Assembly (NCBI RefSeq): GCF_009724245.1
Contig: NZ_WNNK01000012.1
Location: 1 to 64,000 of the forward strand
Direction: 5' to 3'
DNA: 64,000 nt
From: Pseudomonas spelaei
GTDB lineage: Bacteria > Pseudomonadota > Gammaproteobacteria > Pseudomonadales > Pseudomonadaceae
The translations under genes and the position numbers were made by a program. The notes under the pieces are model-generated. The model was not told the DNA's origin, made no database searches, and was given only the letters and a program-made list of their open reading frames with translations. Positions within the stretch are counted from its first letter, which is position 1; the number at the start of each line of letters is the position of its first letter. Shown here one piece after another: positions 38,215 to 49,088 of the stretch.

Positions 38215-40485
38215 ATGTTAAACCGCGAGCTCGAAGTCACCCTCAATCTTGCCTTCAAGGAGGCCCGTTCGAAGCGTCATGAATTCATGACCGTCGAACA
38301 CCTGCTGCTGGCACTTTTGGATAACGAAGCTGCCGCCACCGTGTTACGTGCGTGCGGCGCCAACCTTGAAAAGCTCAAGCATGATCTGCAGGAGTTTATC
38401 GACTCCACCACGCCATTGATCCCCGTCCATGATGAGGACCGCGAAACCCAGCCAACCCTGGGCTTCCAGCGGGTACTGCAGCGTGCTGTCTTTCACGTAC
38501 AGAGCTCCGGCAAGCGCGAAGTCACGGGCGCCAACGTACTCGTTGCGATCTTCAGCGAGCAGGAAAGCCAGGCGGTGTTCCTGCTCAAGCAGCAGAGCGT
38601 TGCCCGTATTGATGTCGTCAACTACATCGCCCACGGTATCTCGAAAGTGCCAGGGCACGGCGATCATTCCGAGGGTGAGCAGGATATGCAGGATGACGAG
38701 GGCGGTGAGTCTTCTTCTTCAAGCAACCCGCTGGATGCCTATGCCAGCAATCTCAACGAACTGGCACGCCAGGGGCGGATCGATCCGCTGGTAGGGCGTG
38801 AGCTTGAAGTCGAGCGCGTGGCACAGATCCTGGCTCGTCGTCGCAAGAACAACCCGCTGCTGGTGGGCGAGGCAGGCGTGGGTAAAACCGCGATTGCCGA
38901 AGGCCTGGCCAAGCGCATCGTCGATAACCAGGTGCCGGACCTGCTGGCCAACAGTGTCGTCTACTCCCTTGATCTCGGTGCCTTGCTGGCCGGTACCAAA
39001 TACCGTGGCGACTTCGAGAAACGCTTCAAGGCGTTGCTTGGCGAGCTGAAGAAACGCCCGCAGGCGATCCTGTTTATCGATGAGATTCATACCATCATCG
39101 GTGCCGGTGCGGCTTCGGGTGGGGTGATGGATGCCTCCAATCTGCTCAAGCCTCTGTTGTCGTCGGGTGATATCCGTTGCATCGGTTCGACCACGTTCCA
39201 GGAATTTCGCGGGATCTTCGAGAAAGACCGCGCGCTGGCGCGGCGCTTCCAGAAAGTTGACGTGTCCGAGCCTTCGGTGGAAGACACCATCGGCATCCTG
39301 CGCGGGCTCAAGGGTCGTTTCGAGGCGCACCATGGCATCGAATACACCGATGAGGCCTTGCGGGCTGCTGCCGAGCTGGCGTCGCGCTATATCAATGACC
39401 GGCACATGCCGGACAAGGCCATCGACGTGATCGACGAAGCAGGGGCCTACCAGCGCCTGCAGCCGGTAGAGAAACGTGTGAAACGCATCGACGTGCCTCA
39501 GGTCGAGGACATCGTGGCGAAAATCGCGCGGATTCCGCCAAAACACGTCACCAGTTCCGACAAGGAGCTGCTGCGTAACCTGGAGCGTGACCTCAAGCTG
39601 ACCGTGTTTGGTCAGGATGCGGCCATCGATTCGTTGTCAACCGCGATCAAATTGTCCAGGGCTGGCCTCAAGTCGCCGGACAAGCCAGTCGGTTCGTTCC
39701 TGTTCGCAGGGCCTACCGGTGTCGGCAAGACCGAAGCGGCGCGGCAGTTGGCCAAGGCCATGGGCATCGAGCTGGTGCGTTTCGACATGTCCGAGTACAT
39801 GGAGCGTCACACGGTGTCGCGCCTGATCGGTGCGCCTCCGGGCTATGTCGGTTTCGACCAGGGCGGCCTGTTGACCGAGGCGATCACCAAGCAACCGCAT
39901 TGCGTACTGCTGCTCGATGAAATCGAGAAGGCTCACCCGGAAGTCTTTAACCTGCTGCTGCAGGTGATGGACCACGGGACCCTGACCGACAACAACGGGC
40001 GCAAGGCGGATTTCCGCAACGTGATCGTGATCATGACCACCAACGCCGGTGCCGAAACGGCCGCGCGGGCTTCCATTGGCTTTACTCATCAGGATCACTC
40101 TTCCGACGCCATGGAAGTGATCAAGAAGAGCTTTACGCCGGAATTCCGTAACCGTCTGGACACCATTATCCAGTTTGGTCGCCTCAGTCATGAGGTCATC
40201 AAAAGCGTGGTGGACAAGTTCCTTACCGAGCTTCAGGCGCAGTTGGAAGACAAGCGCGTGCAGCTGGAAGTGACGGAGGCGGCGCGCGGCTGGCTGGCAG
40301 AGGGTGGCTACGACGCTGCGATGGGCGCACGGCCGATGGCTCGCCTGATCCAGGACAAGATCAAGCGTCCGCTGGCTGAGGAGATCCTCTTTGGCGAACT
40401 GTCCGACCATGGTGGCGTGGTGCATATCGATCTGAAGGATGGCGAGCTGACCTTCGACTTCGAAACCACGGCTGAAATGGCCTGA
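38215..40485 (+). CDS. clpA: ATP-dependent Clp protease ATP-binding subunit ClpA
   Basis: Hexameric unfoldase of 756 residues that feeds ClpP. The N-terminal domain (about 1-145) binds ClpS. Two AAA+ modules follow, with Walker A GEAGVGKT (218-225) and GPTGVGKT (about 499-506) and Walker B ILFIDEIHT and VLLLDEIEKA. A serine-rich linker precedes the first module. A strong hairpin terminator follows the gene. Confidence 0.96.
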   Translation: MLNRELEVTLNLAFKEARSKRHEFMTVEHLLLALLDNEAAATVLRACGANLEKLKHDLQEFIDSTTPLIPVHDEDRETQPTLGFQRVLQRAVFHVQSSGKREVTGANVLVAIFSEQESQAVFLLKQQSVARIDVVNYIAHGISKVPGHGDHSEGEQDMQDDEGGESSSSSNPLDAYASNLNELARQGRIDPLVGRELEVERVAQILARRRKNNPLLVGEAGVGKTAIAEGLAKRIVDNQVPDLLANSVVYSLDLGALLAGTKYRGDFEKRFKALLGELKKRPQAILFIDEIHTIIGAGAASGGVMDASNLLKPLLSSGDIRCIGSTTFQEFRGIFEKDRALARRFQKVDVSEPSVEDTIGILRGLKGRFEAHHGIEYTDEALRAAAELASRYINDRHMPDKAIDVIDEAGAYQRLQPVEKRVKRIDVPQVEDIVAKIARIPPKHVTSSDKELLRNLERDLKLTVFGQDAAIDSLSTAIKLSRAGLKSPDKPVGSFLFAGPTGVGKTEAARQLAKAMGIELVRFDMSEYMERHTVSRLIGAPPGYVGFDQGGLLTEAITKQPHCVLLLDEIEKAHPEVFNLLLQVMDHGTLTDNNGRKADFRNVIVIMTTNAGAETAARASIGFTHQDHSSDAMEVIKKSFTPEFRNRLDTIIQFGRLSHEVIKSVVDKFLTELQAQLEDKRVQLEVTEAARGWLAEGGYDAAMGARPMARLIQDKIKRPLAEEILFGELSDHGGVVHIDLKDGELTFDFETTAEMA

Positions 40486-40501
40486 TAGCTGACTGCAACA
40501 C

Positions 40502-40533
40502 AGCAAAAAGGCGCCGAGAGGCGCCTTTTTGCT
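40502..40533 (+). terminator. clpA terminator
   Basis: Arms AGCAAAAAGGCGCC and GGCGCCTTTTTGCT around a GAGA loop, 16 bases after clpA. Confidence 0.9.
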
Positions 40534-40573
40534 GTCTGGTCAAAACGCGGTCAACCAGGCAGTAGGGGACAAA

Positions 40574-40662
40574 TGTGGGAGCTGGCTTGCCTGCGATGGC
40601 GGCGTATCAAGCAATGCATCTTTGCCTGACCGGTCGCTATCGCAGGCAAGCCAGCTCCCACA
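40574..40662. repeat. REP-type inverted repeat (TGTGGGAGC family)
   Basis: Arms of about 24 bases identical to the family core lie between the clpA and infA terminators. Related to the copies at 24624, 27550 and 33107. Confidence 0.9.
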
Positions 40663-40700
40663 TTTGTTTTGTGGCGCCTCATCAAAATAGCGCCCAAACA

Positions 40701-40727
40701 AAAACGCCCGGCATAACCGGGCGTTTT
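40701..40727 (-). terminator. infA terminator
   Basis: Arms AAAACGCCCGG and CCGGGCGTTTT with a five-base loop, 13 bases after infA on the minus strand. Confidence 0.9.
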
Positions 40728-40739
40728 GTATTGACTTGC

Positions 40740-40958
40740 TTAACGAGCGCGGTAAGTGATGCGCCCTTTGCTCAAGTCATAGGGCGTCAGCTCGACGCGC
40801 ACTTTGTCACCGGTAAGAATACGAATGTAGTTCTTGCGCATCTTGCCGGAGATATGCGCGGTTACGACGTGCCCATTTTCCAACTCCACGCGAAACATGG
40901 TGTTGGGCAGGGTGTCGACGACAGTGCCTTCCATTTCGAAGCTGTCTTCTTTCGACAT
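40740..40958 (-). CDS. infA: Translation initiation factor IF-1
   Basis: OB-fold protein of 72 residues that binds the ribosomal A site during initiation. [20 protein letters not shown] and the C-terminal [10 protein letters not shown] are typical. ATG 40958 gives the family length; the open frame to 41024 is not coding. It lies downstream of bpt in the same direction. Confidence 0.96.
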
Positions 40959-41058
40959 GCAGTAAAGCCCTCGGTATCCAATGAATGGCCCGGTGCAACT
41001 GCGCCAGGCAAAAGCGGCGTGCATTGTGCCCGAAAAATGGAGTTTAAGCCAAGGGGTT

Positions 41059-41766
41059 CTAGTTCAAGGTGACCCATCTTTGATTAATCAGCAGCTCAAT
41101 GGGCCGATATTGGGTCTTGTAGTTCATCTTTTTGCAGTTCTTGATCCAATATCCGAGGTACACCGCCTCCAGTTCCAGCCGTATGGCTTCGCCGATTTGC
41201 CAGAGGATCGCAAAGCGTCCCAGGCTGCGGCGTTCTTCGGCGGGCTCGTAAAAGGTGTACACCGCTGACAAGCCGTTGGGCAGCAAGTCGGTGACGGCGA
41301 CTGCCAGCAGTCGTCCCTCGAGGCGAAACTCGTAGAAGCGCGAGAACGGCAGGTCGCGTACCAGGAAGGTGGAAAACTGGTCGCGGCTGGGTGGAAACAT
41401 ATCGCCGTCGGCATGGCGTTGTTCGATATAGCGCTGGTAGAGATCGAAATACTCTTCACTGAAGCCGGGTTTTGCCGGTGTCACCGTCAAATCGGCATTG
41501 CGTTTGAGAATGCGCTTCTGATTGCGGTCAGGCAGGAACTGCGCCACGGGGATGCGCGCTGGCACGCAAGCGTTGCAGTTCTGGCAATGAGGCCGGTAGA
41601 GATGGTCGCCACTGCGTCGAAAACCCATTTCCGATAAATCGGCATACACATGCACGTCCATTGGCTGGCTGGGATCGAGGAACAGCGTGGTGGCCTGCTC
41701 ATCGGGCAGATAGCTGCAAGAGTGGGGTTGAGTGGCATAAAACTTCAAACGCGCCAGCTCGGTCAT
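41059..41766 (-). CDS. bpt: Aspartate/glutamate leucyltransferase (Bpt)
   Basis: Aminoacyl-tRNA-protein transferase of 235 residues, related to eukaryotic ATE1, that adds Leu to N-terminal Asp or Glu and so creates a ClpS degron. Conserved cysteines are visible in [10 protein letters not shown] and the [14 protein letters not shown] cluster, followed by a GNAT-like C-terminal half ([20 protein letters not shown]). Often labelled arginyltransferase (ate) in pseudomonads, but bacterial Bpt uses Leu. aat lies 55 bases upstream in the same direction. Confidence 0.92.
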
Positions 41767-41821
41767 GATCAACCCTCGGATAAGCTTTGAAATAAGTGTA
41801 AGCCAGGTGCGAGGAAGTCGC

Positions 41822-42502
41822 CTAGGAAACCCACGGTGCGGCGCTGGGTTGGTCCAGATGGTCGCGCAGGAAACCTGCGAAGTCGCTGCGGGGTATGGCG
41901 CGGGCGCCGAGGCTGTGCAGATGGTCGGTGGGCATCTGGCAGTCGATCAGCACAAAACCCCAGGCCTGCAGTTGCCTGACCAGTGTCGCGAAGCCGAATT
42001 TCGACGCGTTGTCGGCGCGACTGAACATCGATTCGCCAAAAAACAACTGGCCCATGGCCAGGCCGTAGAGCCCGCCCACCAACGTACCCTGGTCCCAGAC
42101 TTCCACCGAGTGGGCATAACCCCGTTGATGCAGTTGCAGATAGGCACTTTGCATGGCGTCGGTGATCCAGGTGCCATCGGCGTAGCTGCGGGGCGCGGCG
42201 CAGGCCTGGATGACAGCGGCGAAGTCCTGGTCGAAGGTCACCTCGTAGCGTTGCTGGCGCAAAAGCTTGCCCAGGCTGCGGGAAACATGCAGCTCGGCGG
42301 GGAACAGAACCGTGCGCGGGTCCGGAGACCACCAGAGAATCGGCTGGCCTTCCGAAAACCAGGGGAAGCAGCCGTGGCGATAGGCCTGGATCAGTCGGTC
42401 GGCCGACAGATCGCCACCGGCGGCGAGCAGGCCGTTGGGTTCACGCATGGCTTTTGTCAGCGGCGGGAAAGTCAGAGTGTTGCGTTGCAACCAGGTCAGC
42501 AT
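41822..42502 (-). CDS. aat: Leucyl/phenylalanyl-tRNA-protein transferase
   Basis: Adds Leu or Phe to proteins with N-terminal Lys or Arg, making them ClpS/ClpAP substrates. The 226-residue protein shows GLLAAGGDLSADRLIQAYRH, the hallmark GCFPWFSEGQPILWWSPDPR, and the catalytic GGLYGLAMGQLFFGESMFS. ATG 42502 (MLTWLQ) is the family start; the frame is open to 42556. With bpt, clpS and clpA it completes the N-end-rule set in this region. Confidence 0.95.
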   Translation of the reverse strand: MLTWLQRNTLTFPPLTKAMREPNGLLAAGGDLSADRLIQAYRHGCFPWFSEGQPILWWSPDPRTVLFPAELHVSRSLGKLLRQQRYEVTFDQDFAAVIQACAAPRSYADGTWITDAMQSAYLQLHQRGYAHSVEVWDQGTLVGGLYGLAMGQLFFGESMFSRADNASKFGFATLVRQLQAWGFVLIDCQMPTDHLHSLGARAIPRSDFAGFLRDHLDQPSAAPWVS

Positions 42503-42978
42503 GGCATCCAGGCTTACGGAAGGGGAGGGGAGTGACAGGTGTAAAGCCCATCTCAAGAGCAGTGATTATTGTCGACGAAACGCCTCGGGGCTAGCCCGAA
42601 CATCAATGGGTCGTTCTGCAACTCTATCGCAGGAGCATGGTCGTAATCGGGCTCAGGGAACGTCCGGTTGTCGTCAAGCTAGCCTGGATTGATAAAAACA
42701 GCTCATAAGCCTTTGTCAGCAAAGACAATGCATGCTCAAATTGAGCGCGAGGCAATAGGCCTTTGGCTATGCTGTACTACGCAGGCTTACGGCGTGGCAA
42801 CGGGCACACAAACCCGTACAATGCGGCGATTCAGGTGTTATCGCCGTTTCATGAATCAGTCACAGAGTGTTAAAAGTAGTTTCATCGACACTTGTTCATT
42901 TTTTACCTGCTCGGATTGGGCAGTGTTTTGTAGTCATTCAACAGATGGACGCGCTAAAGGCGCAGGAAAAGACTCGTT
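42503..42978. other. Gap between aat and ftsK, no gene seen
   Basis: This 476-base divergent gap must hold the aat and ftsK promoters. An ORF at 42689-42982 has no protein-like features and runs into ftsK, so I do not call it. In P. aeruginosa a thioredoxin reductase gene sits here; no trace of one is visible. Confidence 0.5.
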
Positions 42979-45387
42979 TTGAAGAAATCCGCCGCAACAC
43001 CTAAAACAGTAGTAGTTCCGGCCTGGCGCCAGCACTTGCACTACCGGCTCAAGGAGGGTGCACTGATCGCCATCGGCGCTTTGTGCCTGTTCCTGATGAT
43101 GGCCTTGCTGACCTACGGCAAGGATGATCCGGGCTGGAGCCACAACAGCAAGATCGAAGATGTGCAGAACTTCGGCGGTCCTGCCGGTTCCTACAGCGCC
43201 GATATCCTGTTCATGGTCCTGGGTTACTTCGCCTATATCTTCCCGTTGCTGTTGGCCATCAAGACCTGGCAGATCTTCCGCCAGCGCCATGAGCCATGGC
43301 AGTGGAGCGGCTGGCTGTTTTCCTGGCGGCTGATCGGCCTGGTGTTCCTGGTGTTGTCGGGCGCGGCCCTGGCGCATATCCACTTTCATGCACCTACCGG
43401 TTTGCCGGCGGGTGCGGGTGGGGCTTTGGGTGAAAGCCTGGGTGATCTGGCCCGCAGGACCCTGAATATCCAGGGCAGCACCCTGATGTTCATCGCCTTG
43501 TTTCTGTTCGGCCTGACGGTGTTTACGGACTTGTCCTGGTTCAAGGTCATGGACGTGACCGGCAAGATCACGCTCGACCTGTTTGAACTGTTCCAGGGTG
43601 CCGCCAACCGTTGGTGGTCGGCCCGTGTTGATCGCAAGCGCATGGTTGCGCAGCTGCGTGAGGTCGACACCCGTGTCAACGAAGTGGTGGCGCCGAGCAC
43701 GCCGGATCGCCGTGAGCAGGCCAAGGTCAAGGAGCGCCTGATCGAGCGCGAGCAGGCCCTGACCAAACACATGTCCGACCGCGAGAAACAAGTCCCGCCG
43801 GTGATTGCCCCCGCGCCAACCAAGGCGCCAGAGCAAAGCAAACGCGTGCAGAAAGAGAAGCAGGCACCGCTGTTTGTCGACAGTGCGGTGGAAGGCACCT
43901 TGCCGCCGATCTCGATTCTCGATCCGGCCGAAAAGAAGCAACTCAACTATTCCCCTGAGTCCCTGGCGGCTGTCGGCCACTTGCTGGAAATCAAACTCAA
44001 GGAGTTCGGGGTCGAGGTCTCGGTGGACTCGATCCACCCGGGCCCGGTGATTACCCGTTACGAAATCCAGCCGGCAGCCGGCGTCAAGGTCAGCCGCATT
44101 TCCAACCTGGCCAAGGATTTGGCGCGCTCCCTGGCCGTGACCAGTGTGCGGGTGGTGGAAGTGATTCCCGGCAAGACCACCGTCGGTATCGAGATTCCTA
44201 ACGAAGACCGGCAGATCGTGCGTTTCTCCGAAGTGCTGTCGACCCCGGAATATGACAATTTCAAATCGCCGGTCACGTTGGCCTTGGGTCATGACATCGG
44301 CGGCAAGCCGGTGATCACCGACTTGGCGAAAATGCCTCACTTGCTGGTGGCCGGTACCACGGGCTCCGGTAAGTCGGTGGGCGTGAACGCGATGATCCTG
44401 TCGATCCTGTTCAAATCTGGCCCGGAAGACGCCAAGCTGATCATGATCGACCCGAAAATGCTTGAATTATCGATCTACGAAGGTATTCCGCACCTGCTGT
44501 GCCCGGTAGTGACTGACATGAAGGACGCTGCCAACGCTTTGCGCTGGAGCGTTGCCGAGATGGAGCGACGCTACAAGCTGATGGCGAAGATGGGCGTGCG
44601 TAACCTCTCCGGCTTCAACGCCAAGGTCAAGGAAGCCCAGGACGCCGGTACGCCGCTGACCGATCCGCTGTACAAGCGCGAAAGCATTCACGACGAAGCG
44701 CCGCTGCTGACCAAGCTGCCGACCATCGTGGTGGTGGTCGACGAATTTGCCGACATGATGATGATCGTCGGCAAGAAGGTTGAAGAGCTGATCGCGCGTA
44801 TCGCCCAGAAGGCGCGTGCGGCCGGTATCCACTTGATTCTCGCCACCCAGCGTCCGTCGGTGGATGTGATCACCGGCCTGATCAAAGCCAACATCCCGAC
44901 CCGTATGGCGTTCCAGGTATCGAGCAAGATCGACTCGCGGACCATCATCGACCAGGGTGGCGCCGAACAGCTGTTGGGCCACGGTGACATGCTTTACATG
45001 CCGCCGGGCACCAGCTTGCCGATTCGGGTTCACGGCGCCTTTGTGTCCGATGATGAAGTACACCGTGTGGTGGAAGCCTGGAAACTGCGCGGCGCACCGG
45101 AATACAACGACGACATCCTCGCTGGCGTCGAAGAGGCCGGTAGCGGCTTCGATGGCGGCAGTGGCGGAGGTGACGATGATGCGGAAACCGACGCACTTTA
45201 TGACGAAGCGGTACAGTTCGTCCTGGAAAGTCGGCGTGCCTCTATCTCCGCGGTGCAGCGCAAACTGAAGATTGGCTACAACCGCGCCGCCCGTATGATT
45301 GAAGCCATGGAAATGGCCGGGGTGGTGACGTCCATGAACACCAACGGCTCGCGCGAAGTCATCGCGCCAGGGCCGATGCGCGACTGA
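42979..45387 (+). CDS. ftsK: DNA translocase FtsK
   Basis: Septal motor that pumps chromosome ends apart and activates XerCD at dif. The 802-residue protein has about four N-terminal membrane helices (to residue 190), a charged linker, the RecA-like motor with Walker A GTTGSGKSVG (about 457-466) and IVVVVDEFADMMM (Walker B), and a C-terminal winged-helix gamma domain. The start is TTG at 42979: an in-frame TAA lies at 42955-42957, no ATG or GTG lies between, and AGGA precedes it. Confidence 0.94.
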   Translation: MKKSAATPKTVVVPAWRQHLHYRLKEGALIAIGALCLFLMMALLTYGKDDPGWSHNSKIEDVQNFGGPAGSYSADILFMVLGYFAYIFPLLLAIKTWQIFRQRHEPWQWSGWLFSWRLIGLVFLVLSGAALAHIHFHAPTGLPAGAGGALGESLGDLARRTLNIQGSTLMFIALFLFGLTVFTDLSWFKVMDVTGKITLDLFELFQGAANRWWSARVDRKRMVAQLREVDTRVNEVVAPSTPDRREQAKVKERLIEREQALTKHMSDREKQVPPVIAPAPTKAPEQSKRVQKEKQAPLFVDSAVEGTLPPISILDPAEKKQLNYSPESLAAVGHLLEIKLKEFGVEVSVDSIHPGPVITRYEIQPAAGVKVSRISNLAKDLARSLAVTSVRVVEVIPGKTTVGIEIPNEDRQIVRFSEVLSTPEYDNFKSPVTLALGHDIGGKPVITDLAKMPHLLVAGTTGSGKSVGVNAMILSILFKSGPEDAKLIMIDPKMLELSIYEGIPHLLCPVVTDMKDAANALRWSVAEMERRYKLMAKMGVRNLSGFNAKVKEAQDAGTPLTDPLYKRESIHDEAPLLTKLPTIVVVVDEFADMMMIVGKKVEELIARIAQKARAAGIHLILATQRPSVDVITGLIKANIPTRMAFQVSSKIDSRTIIDQGGAEQLLGHGDMLYMPPGTSLPIRVHGAFVSDDEVHRVVEAWKLRGAPEYNDDILAGVEEAGSGFDGGSGGGDDDAETDALYDEAVQFVLESRRASISAVQRKLKIGYNRAARMIEAMEMAGVVTSMNTNGSREVIAPGPMRD

Positions 45388-45443
45388 TACGTGCCGCGTG
45401 GCAACACGCGGTACGCCTTCCACACGAATCTATGAGGACTCCC

Positions 45444-46067
45444 ATGCGTCTTATCCGCATGCTGTTGTTACCGGCACTGGCCCTGACCGCTCTTTCGGCT
45501 CAGGCAGACCCTGCCTCCGTGGCGAGCCTGACCAACCTGCTGGAACAATCCAAGACCATCACTGCGCGCTTTTCCCAACTGACCCTGGATGGTGGTGGTA
45601 CCCGGTTGCAGGAAACCGCCGGCGAGATGGCTGTGCAGCGTCCAGGGCTTTTCTATTGGAAAACCGACGCGCCAAACGACCAGACCATCGTTTCCGACGG
45701 CCAGAAAGTCACCTTGTGGGACCCGGACCTGGAACAGGCCACCATCAAGAAGCTTGATCCGCGCCTGAGCCAGACGCCGGCCTTGCTGTTGTCCGGCGAT
45801 GTGTCGCAGATCAGCAAGAGCTTTGACATTACGTCCAAGCAAGCCAGCGGCGTGATCGACTTTACCCTCAAGCCGACCACCAAAGACACGCTGTTCGACA
45901 GCCTGCGCCTGTCGTTCCGTAATGGCGTGATCAATGACATGCAGTTGATCGACAGCGTCGGCCAGCGCACCAACATCCTGTTCACCGGGGTCAAGGCCAA
46001 CCAGCCTGTCGCCGCGTCCAAGTTCAAGTTCGACATCCCCAAGGGTGCCGACGTGATCCAGGAATAA
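45444..46067 (+). CDS. lolA: Outer-membrane lipoprotein carrier protein LolA
   Basis: Periplasmic chaperone of 207 residues that takes lipoproteins released by LolCDE to LolB. Signal peptide MRLIRMLLLPALALTALSAQA, then the typical beta-rich body beginning near LTNLLEQSKTITARFSQLTL. I use ATG 45444, which has GAGGA a few bases upstream; ATG 45432 has none. It lies between ftsK and rarA, the usual order. Confidence 0.92.
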   Translation: MRLIRMLLLPALALTALSAQADPASVASLTNLLEQSKTITARFSQLTLDGGGTRLQETAGEMAVQRPGLFYWKTDAPNDQTIVSDGQKVTLWDPDLEQATIKKLDPRLSQTPALLLSGDVSQISKSFDITSKQASGVIDFTLKPTTKDTLFDSLRLSFRNGVINDMQLIDSVGQRTNILFTGVKANQPVAASKFKFDIPKGADVIQE

Positions 46068-46094
46068 ACTGTTTAGAGGTTTCAAACGCTGCCC

Positions 46095-47417
46095 ATGGAC
46101 TTGTTTCGAAGTGACCCGATTGCTCAGCCTTTGGCGGCGCGCCTGCGCTCGACCAACCTGGATGAGTACGTCGGGCAGGAACACCTGCTCGCTCGCGGCA
46201 AGCCCTTGCGCGAAGCCCTGGAGCAGGGTGCCCTGCACTCGATGATTTTCTGGGGGCCGCCGGGCGTGGGTAAAACCACCCTGGCCCGGCTGCTGGCGAA
46301 AGTCTCGGACGCGCACTTCGAAACAGTCTCTGCGGTACTGGCCGGGGTCAAGGAGATTCGCCAGGCGGTGGACGTGGCCAAGCAGCAGGCCGGGCAATAC
46401 GGCAAGCGCACCATCCTGTTCGTCGACGAAGTGCATCGCTTCAACAAGTCGCAGCAGGATGCGTTTTTACCGTATGTCGAAGACGGCACGCTGATCTTTA
46501 TCGGTGCTACCACCGAGAACCCTTCCTTTGAGCTGAACAACGCGTTGCTGTCGCGGGCGCGGGTTTATGTGCTTAAAAGCCTCGACGAAGCGGCGATGCA
46601 GAAGCTGCTGCAGCGGGCGCTGACCGAGGAAAAGGGCCTGGGCAAGCGGCAACTGACGGTCAGTGAGGAAGGCTTCAAGATTCTCCTGACGGCTGCCGAC
46701 GGTGATGGGCGACGTTTCCTCAACCTGTTGGAAAACGCTTCCGATCTGGCTGAGGATGGCAGCGAAATCGGCGTCGACCTGCTGCAAAGCCTGCTGGGCG
46801 ATACCCGCCGCCGCTTCGACAAGGGTGGCGAAGCCTTTTACGACCAGATTTCTGCGTTGCACAAATCGGTGCGCGGCTCCAACCCGGACGGTGCGCTGTA
46901 CTGGTTTGCCCGGATGATCGATGGCGGTTGCGACCCGTTGTACCTCGCCCGGCGCGTGGTGCGCATGGCCAGCGAAGACATTGGCAACGCCGACCCGCGT
47001 GCCCTGAGCCTATGCCTGGCAGCCTGGGAAGTGCAGGAACGCCTGGGCAGCCCGGAAGGCGAGTTGGCGGTGGCCCAAGCCATCACCTACCTGGCCTGCG
47101 CGCCGAAAAGCAACGCGGTATACATGGGCTTCAAGTCCGCCTTGCGCGCTGCCGCCGAGCACGGTTCCCTGGAAGTGCCGCTGCACCTGCGCAATGCGCC
47201 GACCAAGCTGATGAAACAGCTGGGTTATGGCGACGAATACCGTTACGCCCACGATGAGCCGGATGCCTACGCCGCCGGCGAAGACTATTTTCCCGATGAG
47301 CTTGAGCCGCAACCTTTCTACCAACCGGTGCCCCGTGGCCTGGAGTTGAAGATCGGTGAAAAACTCAACCATCTGGCCCAACTTGACCGGCTCAGCCCGA
47401 AACAGCGGAGAAAGTAG
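46095..47417 (+). CDS. rarA: Replication-associated recombination protein RarA (MgsA)
   Basis: AAA+ ATPase of 440 residues related to clamp loaders, acting at stalled replication forks with SSB. Walker A is WGPPGVGKTT and Walker B is ILFVDEVHRFNKSQQD; sensor sequence FIGATTENPSFELN follows. A C-terminal tetramerisation region is complete. Its stop overlaps the crcB start by one base. Confidence 0.95.
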   Translation: MDLFRSDPIAQPLAARLRSTNLDEYVGQEHLLARGKPLREALEQGALHSMIFWGPPGVGKTTLARLLAKVSDAHFETVSAVLAGVKEIRQAVDVAKQQAGQYGKRTILFVDEVHRFNKSQQDAFLPYVEDGTLIFIGATTENPSFELNNALLSRARVYVLKSLDEAAMQKLLQRALTEEKGLGKRQLTVSEEGFKILLTAADGDGRRFLNLLENASDLAEDGSEIGVDLLQSLLGDTRRRFDKGGEAFYDQISALHKSVRGSNPDGALYWFARMIDGGCDPLYLARRVVRMASEDIGNADPRALSLCLAAWEVQERLGSPEGELAVAQAITYLACAPKSNAVYMGFKSALRAAAEHGSLEVPLHLRNAPTKLMKQLGYGDEYRYAHDEPDAYAAGEDYFPDELEPQPFYQPVPRGLELKIGEKLNHLAQLDRLSPKQRRK

Positions 47418-47791
47418 TGCTCAGAACGATTCTTGCCGTGTCCGTGGCCGGCATCGCTGGTACATTATTGCGTTTCGCCACCAGTACGTGGGTCAGCGCC
47501 AACTGGCCGCGGCATTTTTATGCGGCGACGTTGGCGGTCAATCTGGTGGGCTGTTTGATCATCGGCTTGTTGTACGGGTGGTTTCTGGTGCGCCCGGAAG
47601 TGCCGATTGAAATTCGCGCCGGCTTGATTGTCGGCTTTGTAGGCGGTCTGACGACCTTTTCATCCTTTTCACTGGATACGTTGCGCTTGCTGGAAAGCGG
47701 GCAGGCACCGGTCGCCTTCGGGTACCTGGCCATCAGCGTGTTCGGCGGGCTGCTCGCCACCTGGGCTGGCCTGTCCTTGACCAAACTTTGA
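47417..47791 (+). CDS. crcB: Fluoride efflux transporter CrcB (Fluc)
   Basis: Small dual-topology membrane protein of 124 residues with four hydrophobic helices that exports fluoride as a dimer. Typical motifs are GIAGTLLRFATS near the N-terminus and GFVGGLTTFSSFSLDTLRLL, the pore-lining TFSSF segment. Because it overlaps rarA, there is no room for its own fluoride riboswitch; expression is probably through the ftsK/lolA/rarA transcript. Confidence 0.93.
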   Translation: MLRTILAVSVAGIAGTLLRFATSTWVSANWPRHFYAATLAVNLVGCLIIGLLYGWFLVRPEVPIEIRAGLIVGFVGGLTTFSSFSLDTLRLLESGQAPVAFGYLAISVFGGLLATWAGLSLTKL

Positions 47792-47807
47792 TAAACGAGA
47801 GACCGAC

Positions 47808-49088
<1,281 letters not shown>

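Noticed and set aside
24624..40662. Repeated 24-base motif as a CRISPR array
   Set aside because: Copies are kilobases apart, arranged as inverted pairs, with no regular spacers or cas genes; they are REP elements.
42689..42982. 97-codon frame just before ftsK
   Set aside because: Composition is unlike a protein, it overlaps the ftsK start, and no ribosome site is present.
47300..47416. Fluoride riboswitch before crcB
   Set aside because: crcB overlaps the end of rarA, leaving no leader; no riboswitch fold is apparent in the coding sequence.
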